NCBI RefSeq assembly: GCF_001905665.1 | Contig: NZ_LIVX01000010.1 | Coordinates: 124,001-188,000, forward strand | Source of the DNA: Streptomyces sp. CB02261 | GTDB lineage: Bacteria; Actinomycetota; Actinomycetes; Streptomycetales; Streptomycetaceae | Direction of reading: 5' to 3' | Length of the DNA stretch: 64,000 nucleotides | Part shown: positions 16,563-27,918 of the stretch, piece after piece | Layout: every line of letters begins with the position of its first letter | Numbering within the stretch: the stretch's first letter is position 1 | Notes under the pieces: generated by a model | Seen by the model: the letters and a program-made list of their open reading frames with translations, nothing else | What the model was told of the DNA's origin: nothing | Database searches by the model: none | Made by a program: the position numbers and the translations under genes

Positions 16563-17033
16563 GTGAGCATCGTGACCCTCCTCCCCTTCATCGTCCTCAT
16601 CGGGGCCATGTTCCTGATGACCCGCTCTGCCAAGAAGAAGCAGCAGGCGGCGGCGCAGATGCGTGACGAGATGCAGCCCGGTACCGGCGTACGCACGATC
16701 GGGGGGATGTACGCCACCGTCAAGGAGATCGGCGACGAGACCGTTCTCCTCGAGGTCGCGCCCGGCGTGCACGCCGTCTACGCGAAGAACGCCATCGGCG
16801 CCGTCCTCCAGGACTCCGAGTACAACCGCATCGTCCACGGCGACGACGAGGAGTCGGACTCCGACACCGTCGTCCCGGACGACGCCTCGTCGCTGACCGG
16901 GGCCACCGACGGCACGGAGACCGCCGAGGACGCGGAGCCCAAGGCCGATCTGACGAAGAAGTCGGACCCGGCCGAGGCCGCCGCCGAAGGCCAGAAGGAC
17001 GGCAAGACCGACGGCGAGACCGACGCGAAGTAG
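16563..17033 (+). CDS. yajC: Preprotein translocase subunit YajC
   Basis: Small accessory protein of the SecDF-YajC complex, 156 residues. One membrane helix (VTLLPFIVLIGAMFLMTR) is followed by the conserved core (PGTGVRTIGGMYATVKEIGD, then VLLEVAPGVHAVYAKNAI) and a long acidic, low-complexity tail absent from the short E. coli protein. A GTG start follows a GAAGGAAA Shine-Dalgarno. It lies 144 bases before secD. Confidence 0.95.
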   Translation: MSIVTLLPFIVLIGAMFLMTRSAKKKQQAAAQMRDEMQPGTGVRTIGGMYATVKEIGDETVLLEVAPGVHAVYAKNAIGAVLQDSEYNRIVHGDDEESDSDTVVPDDASSLTGATDGTETAEDAEPKADLTKKSDPAEAAAEGQKDGKTDGETDAK

Positions 17034-17177
17034 TCGCGGCCGGGGACTCCGCGCACGCCCACCGGCGCGCGCGGTCCCCGGAACGGTTCCACGTCTGCGG
17101 GGGAAGGTCCCCACACACACTTCGTGGCCGTCTCACGCATACCCGGCGGAAGACGGTTGGACAGGGAGATACGACAG

Positions 17178-18959
17178 GTGGCAGCACCGAAGAAGGGCCG
17201 AAGGCCGGCGGGGGGACAGAGCCGGCCGGGCCGCGCCCTGGCACTCATCCTGATCGCCATGGTCGCGCTCACCGGCGGCATGTTCTGGTCGGGGCACACC
17301 ACCCCGCGTCTGGGCATCGACCTCGCCGGCGGTACGTCGATCACGCTCAAGGCCAAGGCTGAGCCGGGCCAGGAGTCGGCGGTCAACGAGACCAACATGA
17401 ACACCGCCGTCGGCATCATCGAGCGCCGTGTCAACGGTCTCGGCGTCTCCGAGGCCGAGGTCCAGACGCAGGGCCGCGAGAACATCATCGTCAACATCCC
17501 TCGCGGGACGAACGAGAAGCAGGCCCGGGAGCAGGTCGGTACCACCGCCCAGCTCTACTTCCGGCCCGTTCTCGCGGTGACGAACGGCGGAGCCGCTCCG
17601 GCGCCGAGCGCCAGCTCCTCCGGCTCCCCCTCGGCCACGCCGAAGCCGTCCGCCTCCACCTCCGGCTCGTCCGTCGGTGAGAAGCCGGCCAGCCCGACGG
17701 CCACCGCCTCCACCCAGGGCCGTGCGCTCACCGACGCCCTCAAGGCCCCGAGCCCCACGCCCACCGGCAGCGCCTCGGCCTCGTCCTCCGCGACGCCGAA
17801 GGCCACCGGCACCCCCTCGGCGACCCCGAAGCCCGACGCCGCCACCGCCGCGCTCGAGCAGAAGTTCTCCGCTCTGAACTGCCTCGACCCCAAGCAGCGC
17901 TCCGCCGCCGGCCAGGGAGTCAAGCCGACCGAGCCCACCGTCGCCTGTGGCGAGGACGCCCCCGGCGTGTGGTCGAAGTACCTCCTCGGCCCGGCCGAGG
18001 TCGAGGGCCGTGACGTCGACGACGCCAAGGGCGCGCTCGACCAGCAGCGCGGCATGTGGATCGTGACCATGGACTTCACGGACGCGGGTTCGAAGAAGTT
18101 CCAGGCGATCACCAGCAAGCTGTCGGCGCAGGCCGACCCGCAGAACCGCTTCGCGATCGTCCTGGACGGCGAGGTCGTCTCGGCTCCCTCGGTGCGCCAG
18201 ACGCTCAGCGCCAGCGCCGAGATCTCCGGCAACTTCAACCAGCAGTCGGCCCAGGACCTCGGCAACATCCTGTCCTACGGTGCCCTGCCCCTCACCTTCG
18301 AGACGCAGAGCGTCGACACCGTCACCGCCGCCCTCGGCGGTGACCAGCTGGAGGCCGGCCTGATCGCCGGCGCCATCGGTCTCGGACTGGTCATCATCTA
18401 CCTGGTCGCGTACTACCGCGGCCTGTCGCTGATCGCCATCCTCAGCCTCGGCGTCTCCGCGCTCCTCACCTACGTGATCATGGCCCTGCTCGGCCCGGCC
18501 ATCGGCTTCGCGCTGAACCTGCCGGCCGTCTGCGGAGCCATCGTCGCCATCGGTATCACCGCGGACTCGTTCATCGTCTACTTCGAGCGCATCCGCGACG
18601 AGCTCCGTGAGGGCCGCTCGCTCCGCCCGGCCGTCGAGCGCGCCTGGCCGCGTGCCCGCCGCACCATCATGGTCTCCGACTTCGTGTCGTTCCTGGCCGC
18701 GGCCGTGCTCTTCATCGTCACCGTCGGCAAGGTCCAGGGCTTCGCCTTCACGCTCGGCCTGACCACCCTGCTCGACGTCGTCGTGGTGTTCCTCTTCACC
18801 AAGCCGGTCATGACGCTCCTCGCGCGGACCAAGTTCTTCGGCGAGGGCCACGCCTGGTCGGGCCTCGACCCGAAGCGTCTCGGCGCCAAGCCGCCGCTGC
18901 GCCGCACCCGCCGTGCCTCCGCTTCCGCCGCTGGCCCCGTCGACCCGAAGGAGGCGTGA
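17178..18959 (+). CDS. secD: Protein translocase subunit SecD
   Basis: RND-family protein that uses the proton gradient to help export through SecYEG; about 593 residues. The GTG at 17178 follows AGGGAGAT at normal spacing; an upstream GTG at 17124 is possible but has a weak site. TM1 (ALALILIAMVALTGGMFW) is followed by the DLAGGTSITL motif, the periplasmic domain with a Ser/Ala/Pro/Thr-rich insertion, then five membrane helices with AIVAIGITADSFIVYFERIRDE. secF begins directly after the stop. Confidence 0.96.
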   Translation: MAAPKKGRRPAGGQSRPGRALALILIAMVALTGGMFWSGHTTPRLGIDLAGGTSITLKAKAEPGQESAVNETNMNTAVGIIERRVNGLGVSEAEVQTQGRENIIVNIPRGTNEKQAREQVGTTAQLYFRPVLAVTNGGAAPAPSASSSGSPSATPKPSASTSGSSVGEKPASPTATASTQGRALTDALKAPSPTPTGSASASSSATPKATGTPSATPKPDAATAALEQKFSALNCLDPKQRSAAGQGVKPTEPTVACGEDAPGVWSKYLLGPAEVEGRDVDDAKGALDQQRGMWIVTMDFTDAGSKKFQAITSKLSAQADPQNRFAIVLDGEVVSAPSVRQTLSASAEISGNFNQQSAQDLGNILSYGALPLTFETQSVDTVTAALGGDQLEAGLIAGAIGLGLVIIYLVAYYRGLSLIAILSLGVSALLTYVIMALLGPAIGFALNLPAVCGAIVAIGITADSFIVYFERIRDELREGRSLRPAVERAWPRARRTIMVSDFVSFLAAAVLFIVTVGKVQGFAFTLGLTTLLDVVVVFLFTKPVMTLLARTKFFGEGHAWSGLDPKRLGAKPPLRRTRRASASAAGPVDPKEA

Positions 18960-18960
18960 G

Positions 18961-20028
18961 ATGTCGAAGCTCGGCGATCTCGGCGCCCGGCTCCACCGCG
19001 GTGAGGTCGGCTACGACTTCATCGGCAACCGCAAGATCTGGTATGGCCTGTCCATCCTGATCACGATCACCGCCATTGTCGCCCTGGCCGTCCGCGGCCT
19101 CAACATGGGCATCGAGTTCCAGGGCGGCGCCGTCTTCACCACCCCGAAGTCGGAGGTCTCCGTCAGCCAGGCGCAGGAGTTCGCGGAAGAGGCCTCCGGC
19201 CACGACGCGATCGTCCAGCAGCTCGGCAACGGCTCCCTGCGCATCCAGGTCGGCGGCCTCGACACCGCGCAGTCCGACCAGGTCCGCTCGGAGCTCGCCA
19301 AGGACATGAACGTCCCCGAGGACAAGATCGCGGCGGAGCTCGTCGGTCCCAGCTGGGGTGAGCAGATCGCCAACAAGGCCTGGACCGGCCTGGGGGTCTT
19401 CATGATCCTCGTGGTGATCTATCTGGCCATCGCCTTCGAGTGGAGAATGGCGGTCGCGGCGCTCATCGCCCTCATCCACGACCTCACGATCACCGTGGGC
19501 ATCTACTCGCTGGTGGGCTTCGAGGTCACGGTCGGCACGGTGATCGGTCTGCTGACCATTCTCGGATATTCGCTGTACGACACGGTCGTCGTCTTCGACT
19601 CCCTGAAGGAACAGACCAAGGACATCACCAAGCAGACCCGCTTCACGTACAGCGAGCTGGCCAACCGCTCGATCAACGGCACTCTGGTCCGTTCGATCAA
19701 CACCACCGTCGTCGCGCTGCTGCCGGTCGCCGGCCTGCTCTTCATCGGTGGCGGCGTCCTCGGCGCCGGCATGCTCAACGACATCTCGCTGTCGCTGTTC
19801 GTCGGTCTCGCCGCCGGTGCGTACTCCTCGATCTTCATCGCCACCCCGCTCGTCGCCGACCTCAAGGAGCGCGAGCCGGCGATCAGGGCCCTCAGGAAGC
19901 GCATCCTCGCCAAGCGGGCCGCCGCCAGGGACGAGCAGGCGGACGGGCCGTACACGGACGGGGCGGAGGCCGCCGTCGTGGGTCCCCGCGCCGGCCGCCG
20001 CGGCCGCGCGCAGGAGCACCGAGGATGA
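18961..20028 (+). CDS. secF: Protein translocase subunit SecF
   Basis: Partner of SecD, 355 residues with six predicted membrane helices. The signature GIEFQGGAVF follows TM1, and the conserved TM4 region LTILGYSLYDTVVVFDSLKE is intact. The ATG is one base beyond the secD stop. The charged C-terminal tail overlaps the apt start by four bases (ATGA), so export and purine salvage genes are translationally coupled here. Confidence 0.97.
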   Translation: MSKLGDLGARLHRGEVGYDFIGNRKIWYGLSILITITAIVALAVRGLNMGIEFQGGAVFTTPKSEVSVSQAQEFAEEASGHDAIVQQLGNGSLRIQVGGLDTAQSDQVRSELAKDMNVPEDKIAAELVGPSWGEQIANKAWTGLGVFMILVVIYLAIAFEWRMAVAALIALIHDLTITVGIYSLVGFEVTVGTVIGLLTILGYSLYDTVVVFDSLKEQTKDITKQTRFTYSELANRSINGTLVRSINTTVVALLPVAGLLFIGGGVLGAGMLNDISLSLFVGLAAGAYSSIFIATPLVADLKEREPAIRALRKRILAKRAAARDEQADGPYTDGAEAAVVGPRAGRRGRAQEHRG

Positions 20029-20576
20029 CCGACGAGGCCCAGGGCGTCACCGCACTCCTGCTCAGCCGCATCCGCGACGTCCCCGACTATCCGAAGCCGG
20101 GCGTGCTGTTCAAGGACATCACGCCACTGCTCGCGGACCCCGAGGCGTTCACCGCGCTCACCGACGCCCTCGCCGCGCTGTGCTCCGCGCACGGCGCGAC
20201 GAAGATCGTCGGACTCGAGGCGCGCGGCTTCATCCTGGCCGCCCCGGTGGCCGTCCGCGCGGGCCTGGGCTTCGTCCCGGTCCGCAAGGCCGGCAAGCTC
20301 CCCGGGGCCACGCTCCGCCAGGCGTACGAGCTGGAGTACGGCACCGCCGAGATCGAGGTGCACGCCGAGGACCTGGCCGCGGGCGACCGCGTCATGGTCA
20401 TCGACGACGTCCTCGCCACCGGTGGTACGGCCGAGGCCTCGATCGAGCTCATCCGCCGCGCGGGCGCCGAGGTGGCGGGCGTCGCGGTCCTGATGGAGCT
20501 CGGCTTCCTCCCGGGCCGCGCCCGGCTGGAGCCCGCCCTGGACGGGGCGCCGCTCACGGCGCTCATCCGAGTCTGA
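20025..20576 (+). CDS. apt: Adenine phosphoribosyltransferase
   Basis: Converts adenine and PRPP to AMP in purine salvage, 183 residues. The PRPP-binding loop reads VMVIDDVLATGGTAEA, and FKDITPLLADPEAF and GLEARGFILAAPVA are typical of the family. It overlaps secF and lies ahead of relA, an order conserved in Streptomyces. A strong hairpin follows. Confidence 0.97.
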   Translation: MTDEAQGVTALLLSRIRDVPDYPKPGVLFKDITPLLADPEAFTALTDALAALCSAHGATKIVGLEARGFILAAPVAVRAGLGFVPVRKAGKLPGATLRQAYELEYGTAEIEVHAEDLAAGDRVMVIDDVLATGGTAEASIELIRRAGAEVAGVAVLMELGFLPGRARLEPALDGAPLTALIRV

Positions 20577-20624
20577 CCGTCCACGACCGACGCTCCCCGG
20601 CCCCCCTGAGGGCCGGGGATACGA

Positions 20625-20659
20625 CGACGGGCGCCCGGGACCTCCCGAGGCGCCCGTCG
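20625..20659 (+). terminator. Hairpin after apt
   Basis: Arms CGACGGGCGC and GCGCCCGTCG enclose a 15-base loop containing a second pairing CGGGA/CCCGA type element. It lies about 50 bases past the apt stop and precedes a likely relA promoter. Confidence 0.65.
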
Positions 20660-20742
20660 CCGTTTCCCGAGGTCGGAGCCCCTTCCGCCGGAGCCCCCCG
20701 CAGGTGAGGGCCACCGCGTGCGCATCGGCACTCCCGGCTCGA

Positions 20743-20748
20743 TACCAT
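20743..20748 (+). promoter_or_regulatory. Possible relA promoter -10 (TACCAT)
   Basis: TACCAT lies 75 bases upstream of the proposed relA TTG and after the apt hairpin. The -35 region is weak (TGCGCA). Confidence 0.35.
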
Positions 20749-20822
20749 GGGCATTCCGGGCCTGTCCGGGGGACCCGGTACCTCCCTCAGACTCCGTCCG
20801 GGGGGACCCCAGAGGAGCGCTC

Positions 20823-23303
<2,481 letters not shown>

Positions 23304-23314
23304 GGCAGGCACCA

Positions 23315-23355
23315 CGAGGAAGGCCCCCCGGCAGCGAGCCGGGGGGCCTTCCTCG
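23315..23355. terminator. Bidirectional terminator, relA/DUF349
   Basis: CGAGGAAGGCCCCCCGG and its exact complement flank a seven-base loop. Transcripts from relA (plus) and the DUF349 gene (minus) converge here, and the AAGG/CCTT ends give short U-tracts on both strands. Confidence 0.85.
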
Positions 23356-23368
23356 TACGGTCACGGCG

Positions 23369-24598
23369 TCAGCCGCCGAACTCCTCCAGGCCCTTCAGAG
23401 CCTGGTCGAGCAGGGCCTGGCGGCCCTCCAGCTCGCGCGAGAGCTTGTCGGCCTTGGCGTCGTTGCCTGCGGCACGGGCCGCGTCGATCTGCTTGCGCAG
23501 CTTCTCGACCGCGTCCTGGAGCTGACCGGTGAGACCCGCGGCACGCGCGCGTGCCTCCGGGTTCGTCCGGCGCCACTCGGCCTCCTCGGCCTCCTGGATC
23601 GCCCGCTCCACCGTGTGCATCCGGCCCTCGACCTTGGGACGGGCGTCCCGCGGCACGTGGCCGACGGCCTCCCACCGCTCGTTGAGGGAACGGAAGGCCG
23701 CGCGCGCCGCCTTCAGATCCGTCACCGGCAGCAGCTTCTCGGCCTCGGTCGCGAGCTCCTCCTTCAGCTTGAGGTTCTCGGTCTGCTCCGCGTCCCGCTC
23801 GGCGAAGACCTCACCCCGCGCCGCGAAGAACACGTCCTGGGCGCCGCGGAAGCGGTTCCAGAGGTCGTCCTCGTGCTCGCGCTGGGCGCGGCCGGCCGCC
23901 TTCCACTCCGTCATCAGCTCGCGGTAGCGGGCCGCCGTGGTGCCCCAGTCGGTGGAGTTCGACAGGGACTCCGCCTCGGCGACCAGACGCTCCTTCGCCT
24001 TGCGGGCGTCCTCGCGCTGGGCGTCCAGCGAGGCGAAGTGGGCCTTGCGGCGCTTCGAGAACGCCGAGCGGGCGTGCGAGAAGCGGTGCCACAGCTCGTC
24101 GTCGGACTTGCGGTCGAGCCGGGGGAGGCCCTTCCACGTGTCCACGAGGGCCCGCAGCCGCTCGCCCGCGGAGCGCCACTGCTCGCTCTGGGCCAGCTCC
24201 TCGGCCTCCGCGACGAGCTTCTCCTTGGCGGCGCGCGCCTCGTCGGTCTGCTTGGCCTTCTGGGCCTTCCGCTCCTCGCGGCGCGAGTCGACCGTCTCGA
24301 CCAGCTTGTCGAGGCGGGTCGCGAGCGCCGCGAGGTCACCGACGGCGTGGTGCTCGTCGACCTGCTGCCGGATGTGCTCGATCGCCGCGGTGGCGTCCTT
24401 CGCCGAGAGGTCGGTGGTCCTCACCCGCTTCTCGAGGAGGCCGATCTCGACAACCAAGCCCTCGTACTTGCGCTCGAAGTAGGCCAGGGCCTCCTCAGGG
24501 GTGCCGGCCTGCCACGATCCGACGACCTTCTCACCCTCGGCCGTCCGCACGTACACGGTGCCCGTCTCGTCGACGCGGCCCCACGGGTCGCTGCTCAC
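23369..24598 (-). CDS. DUF349 repeat protein
   Basis: A 409-residue, highly charged helical protein with several DUF349 repeats (units around WRSAGERLRALVDTWKGLPR, DDELWHRFSHARSAF and RYRELMTEWKAAGRA, then LWNRFRGAQDVFFAARGE). The N-terminal 60 residues are different (VYVRTAEGEKVVGSW). Coiled-coil stretches separate repeats, and no catalytic motif is visible. DUF349 proteins are conserved in actinobacteria with no firmly known function. A GTG start at 24598 follows GAGGAGGCG. Its convergent position next to relA is conserved from my memory of S. coelicolor. Confidence 0.88.
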   Translation of the reverse strand: MSSDPWGRVDETGTVYVRTAEGEKVVGSWQAGTPEEALAYFERKYEGLVVEIGLLEKRVRTTDLSAKDATAAIEHIRQQVDEHHAVGDLAALATRLDKLVETVDSRREERKAQKAKQTDEARAAKEKLVAEAEELAQSEQWRSAGERLRALVDTWKGLPRLDRKSDDELWHRFSHARSAFSKRRKAHFASLDAQREDARKAKERLVAEAESLSNSTDWGTTAARYRELMTEWKAAGRAQREHEDDLWNRFRGAQDVFFAARGEVFAERDAEQTENLKLKEELATEAEKLLPVTDLKAARAAFRSLNERWEAVGHVPRDARPKVEGRMHTVERAIQEAEEAEWRRTNPEARARAAGLTGQLQDAVEKLRKQIDAARAAGNDAKADKLSRELEGRQALLDQALKGLEEFGG

Positions 24599-24717
24599 AG
24601 CGCCTCCTCACCATGATGCCGTCGCGGGGTCGTACCCCCCGGGCATCGTCCACAGTTTCCCGGCGGGCCTCGCCCGCCTTCCGCAGCGCGGCCGACGGCC
24701 CAACGCTGCACAACGCC

Positions 24718-24747
24718 AATCTAGGCGAACCGCGGCCCGGCTGTCCG
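24718..24747 (-). promoter_or_regulatory. Possible promoter of DUF349 gene
   Basis: On the minus strand CGGACA (24742-24747) and TAGATT (24718-24723) are 18 bases apart, 120 bases upstream of the start. The -10 is good and the -35 is moderate. Confidence 0.45.
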
Positions 24748-24798
24748 CACTCAGCGCGACCGAGATTCGACGGTCACGCGCGGGTGCGGACGCCCGGC

Positions 24799-25596
24799 TC
24801 ACTTCTTCGCGACGGTCGCCTTCTCGATGGTGACGGCCTTCTTCGGAGCACCGTCCGTGCCACCGTCCGCGACACCCGCGGCGGCGACGTCCTGGACCGC
24901 CTTCAGGCCGGCCGCGTCGATCTTCCCGAACGGGGTGTAGCTCGGCGGCAGCTGGGTGTCCTTGTACACGAGGAAGAACTGCGAGCCGCCGGTGTTCGGC
25001 TGCGAGGTGTTCGCCATCGCCACGGTGCCGGCCGGGAAGGTCACCGTGCCGCCCGCTCCCGCCTTGCCCAGGGCGTCCAGGTTCTCGTCCGGGATGGTGT
25101 ACCCCGGGCCGCCGGTGCCGTCGCCCTTGGGGTCACCGCACTGGAGCACGAAGATGCCCCCGGTGGTGAGGCGGTGGCACTTGGTCCCGTCGAAGTACTT
25201 CTTGTCGGCGAGGCTCTTGAAGGAGTTCACCGTGCGCGGGGTCTTCGCCGCGTCCATGGTGATCGTGATGTCACCCTCGTTGGTCTTCAGGGCCATGGTG
25301 TACGTGCCCTTGGGGTCCACGGACATCTTCGGCTCCGCGCTCGCCGACTCGCTGCCCGTGGGCGCCGGAGTGGTGGGCGCGTCGCTCGCCACGTCGTCCG
25401 AGCCCTTCGGGGAGTTGTCGTCCGTCAGCGCCACGGACGCGTACACGGCGCCGCCCGCAGCGAGGACCACCGCGAGGGCGGCAGCGACGACGGTGTTGCG
25501 GCGCTTCGCCTTGCGCCGGTTCTCCTCCCGCCGCTGCTGCTGCCGCGCGTACTTCTCCCTGGCAAGCTGCCGCCGCCGCTGATCGCTGGTGACCAC
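24799..25596 (-). CDS. Membrane-anchored cyclophilin (PPIase)
   Basis: Peptidyl-prolyl cis-trans isomerase, about 265 residues. A very basic N-terminus (RRRQLAREKYARQQQRR) precedes one membrane helix (about 35-57), a Ser/Pro linker and a cyclophilin domain outside the membrane. The domain shows NSFKSLADKKYFDGTKCHRL, GTVAMANTSQPNTGGSQFFL and YTPFGKIDAAG. The His-Arg pair (CHRL) and Gln-Phe-Phe are present; the usual GF.IQGGDP reads GIFVLQCGDP. The GTG at 25596 follows AGGAGCGG. Likely helps fold exported proteins. It diverges from the MBL hydrolase. Confidence 0.9.
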   Translation of the reverse strand: MVTSDQRRRQLAREKYARQQQRREENRRKAKRRNTVVAAALAVVLAAGGAVYASVALTDDNSPKGSDDVASDAPTTPAPTGSESASAEPKMSVDPKGTYTMALKTNEGDITITMDAAKTPRTVNSFKSLADKKYFDGTKCHRLTTGGIFVLQCGDPKGDGTGGPGYTIPDENLDALGKAGAGGTVTFPAGTVAMANTSQPNTGGSQFFLVYKDTQLPPSYTPFGKIDAAGLKAVQDVAAAGVADGGTDGAPKKAVTIEKATVAKK

Positions 25597-25642
25597 CGGT
25601 TCCGCTCCTGTCGCTCGTCTGTTCCTGTCCTGGCCGGATGTG

Positions 25643-25659
25643 CCCGTACCGTATACGGG
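25643..25659. promoter_or_regulatory. Inverted repeat in divergent promoter gap
   Basis: CCCGTA and TACGGG flank CCGTA in the 163-base gap between the cyclophilin and MBL genes. On the minus strand it contains TACGGT, a usable -10. It may be promoter sequence only or an operator. Confidence 0.3.
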
Positions 25660-25759
25660 TTGGCTGTGGAAGCGGCACCGCCGGTAGGCTCTGATCTGCT
25701 GAATCCCGTCATTCCCGTGATTTACGCGCCCGCCGCCGGACGACGACCAAGGACGAGAC

Positions 25760-26467
25760 GTGCTGATTGCAGGCTTCCCCGCAGGGGCCTGGGGGACCAA
25801 CTGCTACCTGGTCGCCCCCGCCGCAGGCGAGGAGTGCGTGATCATCGACCCGGGCCACCAGGCCGCCCAGGGAGTCGAGGAGACGCTGAGGAAGCACCGG
25901 CTCAAGCCCGTCGCCGTCGTCCTCACGCACGGACACATCGACCACGTCGCCTCCGTCGTCCCGGTGTGCGGTGCCCATGACGTCCCCGCGTGGATCCACC
26001 CGTCCGACCGCTTCATGATGAGCGACCCGGAGAAGGCCCTCGGCCGCTCCATCGGGATGCCGCTCATGGGCGAGCTGACCGTGGGAGAGCCCGACGACGT
26101 GCGGGAACTCGCCGACGGCGCCGAGCTGAAGCTCGCCGGTATGGAGTTCTCCGTCGCCCACGCGCCCGGTCATACCAAGGGGTCGGTGACCTTCAGGATG
26201 CCGGAGACCACGGAGATCCCCTCCGTGTTCTTCTCCGGGGACCTGCTGTTCGCCGGCTCCATCGGACGCACCGACCTTCCCGGCGGTGACATGGACGAGA
26301 TGCTCGCTTCGCTGGCGCGTGTGTGCCTGCCGCTCGACAACTCGACCGTGGTGCTGTCGGGACACGGTCCCCAGACGACCATCGGCCAGGAGCGCGCCAC
26401 GAACCCCTATCTGCGGGACGTGGCCGCCGGCCTCGGGAGCACGGACGCTCCCCGACGAGGAATGTGA
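25760..26467 (+). CDS. MBL-fold metallo-hydrolase
   Basis: Glyoxalase II-like hydrolase of 235 residues. All metal ligands are visible: LTHGHIDH (HxHxDH), APGHTKGS, SGDLLFAGSIGRTD and SGHGPQTT. It resembles the short MBL hydrolases that cleave thioesters such as S-lactoylglutathione, but streptomycetes use mycothiol, so the substrate is unknown. The GTG follows AAGGACGAG. It ends 10 bases before hisS, probably one transcript; an MBL gene ahead of hisS is common in actinobacteria. Confidence 0.9.
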   Translation: MLIAGFPAGAWGTNCYLVAPAAGEECVIIDPGHQAAQGVEETLRKHRLKPVAVVLTHGHIDHVASVVPVCGAHDVPAWIHPSDRFMMSDPEKALGRSIGMPLMGELTVGEPDDVRELADGAELKLAGMEFSVAHAPGHTKGSVTFRMPETTEIPSVFFSGDLLFAGSIGRTDLPGGDMDEMLASLARVCLPLDNSTVVLSGHGPQTTIGQERATNPYLRDVAAGLGSTDAPRRGM

Positions 26468-26477
26468 CGAGACTTTC

Positions 26478-27740
26478 GTGAGCACCTTCAAGGCCCCCAA
26501 GGGCACCTACGACCTGCTGCCTCCCCGCTCCGCGACGTTCCTCGCGGTGCGCGAGGCGATCGCCGCGCCGCTGCGGAACTCCGGCTACGGCTACGTCGAG
26601 ACCCCCGGCTTCGAGGACGTGAAGCTGTTCTCCCGCGGCGTCGGCGAGTCCACCGACATCGTGTCCAAGGAGATGTACACCCTCACGACCAAGGGCGGTG
26701 ACGAGCTGGCCCTGCGACCGGAGGGCACCGCGTCCGTCCTGCGCGCCGCGCTCCAGGGCAACCTGCACAAGCAGGGGAACCTGCCGGTGAAGCTCTGGTA
26801 CTCCGGCTCGTACTACCGCTACGAGCGGGCCCAGGCGGGCCGCTACCGCCACTTCTCGCAGGTCGGCGCCGAGGCGATCGGCGCCGAGGACCCGGCGCTC
26901 GACGCCGAGCTGATCATCCTGGCCGACCAGGCGTACCGCTCCCTCGGCCTGCGGAACTTCCGCATCCTGCTGAACTCGCTCGGCGACAAGGAGTGCCGTC
27001 CCGTCTACCGGGAGGCCCTCCAGTCCTTCCTGCGCGGGCTCGACCTCGACGAGGACACCCTCCGCCGCGCCGAGATCAACCCGCTGCGCGTCCTCGACGA
27101 CAAGCGCGAGTCCGTGCAGAAGCAGCTCGTCGGCGCCCCGCTCCTCGGCGACTACCTGTGCGACGCGTGCAAGGCGTACCACGAGGAGGTGCGCGCCCTG
27201 ATCACCGCGGCCGGCGTCGCCTTCGAGGACGACGGCCGGCTGGTGCGCGGCCTCGACTACTACACCCGCACGACCTTCGAGTTCGTCCACGGCGGTCTCG
27301 GCTCGCAGTCTGCGGTCGGCGGCGGCGGTCGCTACGACGGCCTCTCCGAGATGATCGGCGGCCCCGCGCTGCCCTCCGTGGGCTGGGCACTCGGTGTGGA
27401 CCGCACGGTCCTCGCCCTGGAGGCGGAGGGCATCGAGCTCGACCTCCCCGCCGCCACCAGCGTCTTCGCCGTGGCCATCGGCGAGGAGGCGCGCCGCCTG
27501 CTCTTCGGCAAGGTCACCGAGCTGCGCCGGGAAGGCATCGCCGCGGACTTCTCCTTCGGCGGCAAGGGGCTCAAGGGCGCCATGAAGGACGCCAACCGCT
27601 CCGGTGCCCGCTTCGCCGTCGTCGCCGGCGAGCGCGACCTGGCCGAGGGCGTCGTGCAGCTCAAGGACATGGAGTCCGGCGAGCAGCAGGCGGTCCCCGT
27701 GGACGGCCTCCTGGACGCGGTGCGGGCCAAGCTGGCCTGA
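26478..27740 (+). CDS. hisS: Histidyl-tRNA synthetase
   Basis: Class II synthetase, 420 residues. Motif 2 is seen around LRPEGTASVLRA and YRYERAQAGRYRHFSQ, the histidine-A loop as GLDYYTRTTFEF, and motif 3 near SVGWALGVDR. A C-terminal anticodon domain follows. The GTG at 26478 gives MSTFKAPKGTYDLLPP, the usual start of the family; the open frame upstream overlaps the MBL gene and is not used. Confidence 0.97.
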   Translation: MSTFKAPKGTYDLLPPRSATFLAVREAIAAPLRNSGYGYVETPGFEDVKLFSRGVGESTDIVSKEMYTLTTKGGDELALRPEGTASVLRAALQGNLHKQGNLPVKLWYSGSYYRYERAQAGRYRHFSQVGAEAIGAEDPALDAELIILADQAYRSLGLRNFRILLNSLGDKECRPVYREALQSFLRGLDLDEDTLRRAEINPLRVLDDKRESVQKQLVGAPLLGDYLCDACKAYHEEVRALITAAGVAFEDDGRLVRGLDYYTRTTFEFVHGGLGSQSAVGGGGRYDGLSEMIGGPALPSVGWALGVDRTVLALEAEGIELDLPAATSVFAVAIGEEARRLLFGKVTELRREGIAADFSFGGKGLKGAMKDANRSGARFAVVAGERDLAEGVVQLKDMESGEQQAVPVDGLLDAVRAKLA

Positions 27741-27781
27741 CGGACGGGAGGGCCGAGCCGGCCCGGCGGACCGTACGGACG

Positions 27782-27825
27782 GGAGGGGCCCGGACCCACG
27801 CACGCGCGTGGGTCCGGGCCCCTCC
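27782..27825 (+). terminator. Strong hairpin after hisS
   Basis: Two 20-base complementary arms beginning GGAGGGGCCCGGACCCACGC enclose a four-base loop, 41 bases past the hisS stop, followed by GTCGTCTCCTTAT. Confidence 0.85.
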
Positions 27826-27918
27826 GTCGTCTCCTTATCCCCGGCGAACGGCGGACGCGGGGCGCGGTGCGGCAGAATGACCGTGGCCGACAGGCGGACG
27901 ATCGAGGGACAAGGCGAC

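Noticed and set aside
25760..26467. MBL gene as a toxin or defence nuclease
   Set aside because: All ligands and length match ordinary glyoxalase II-like hydrolases, and the position before hisS is common.
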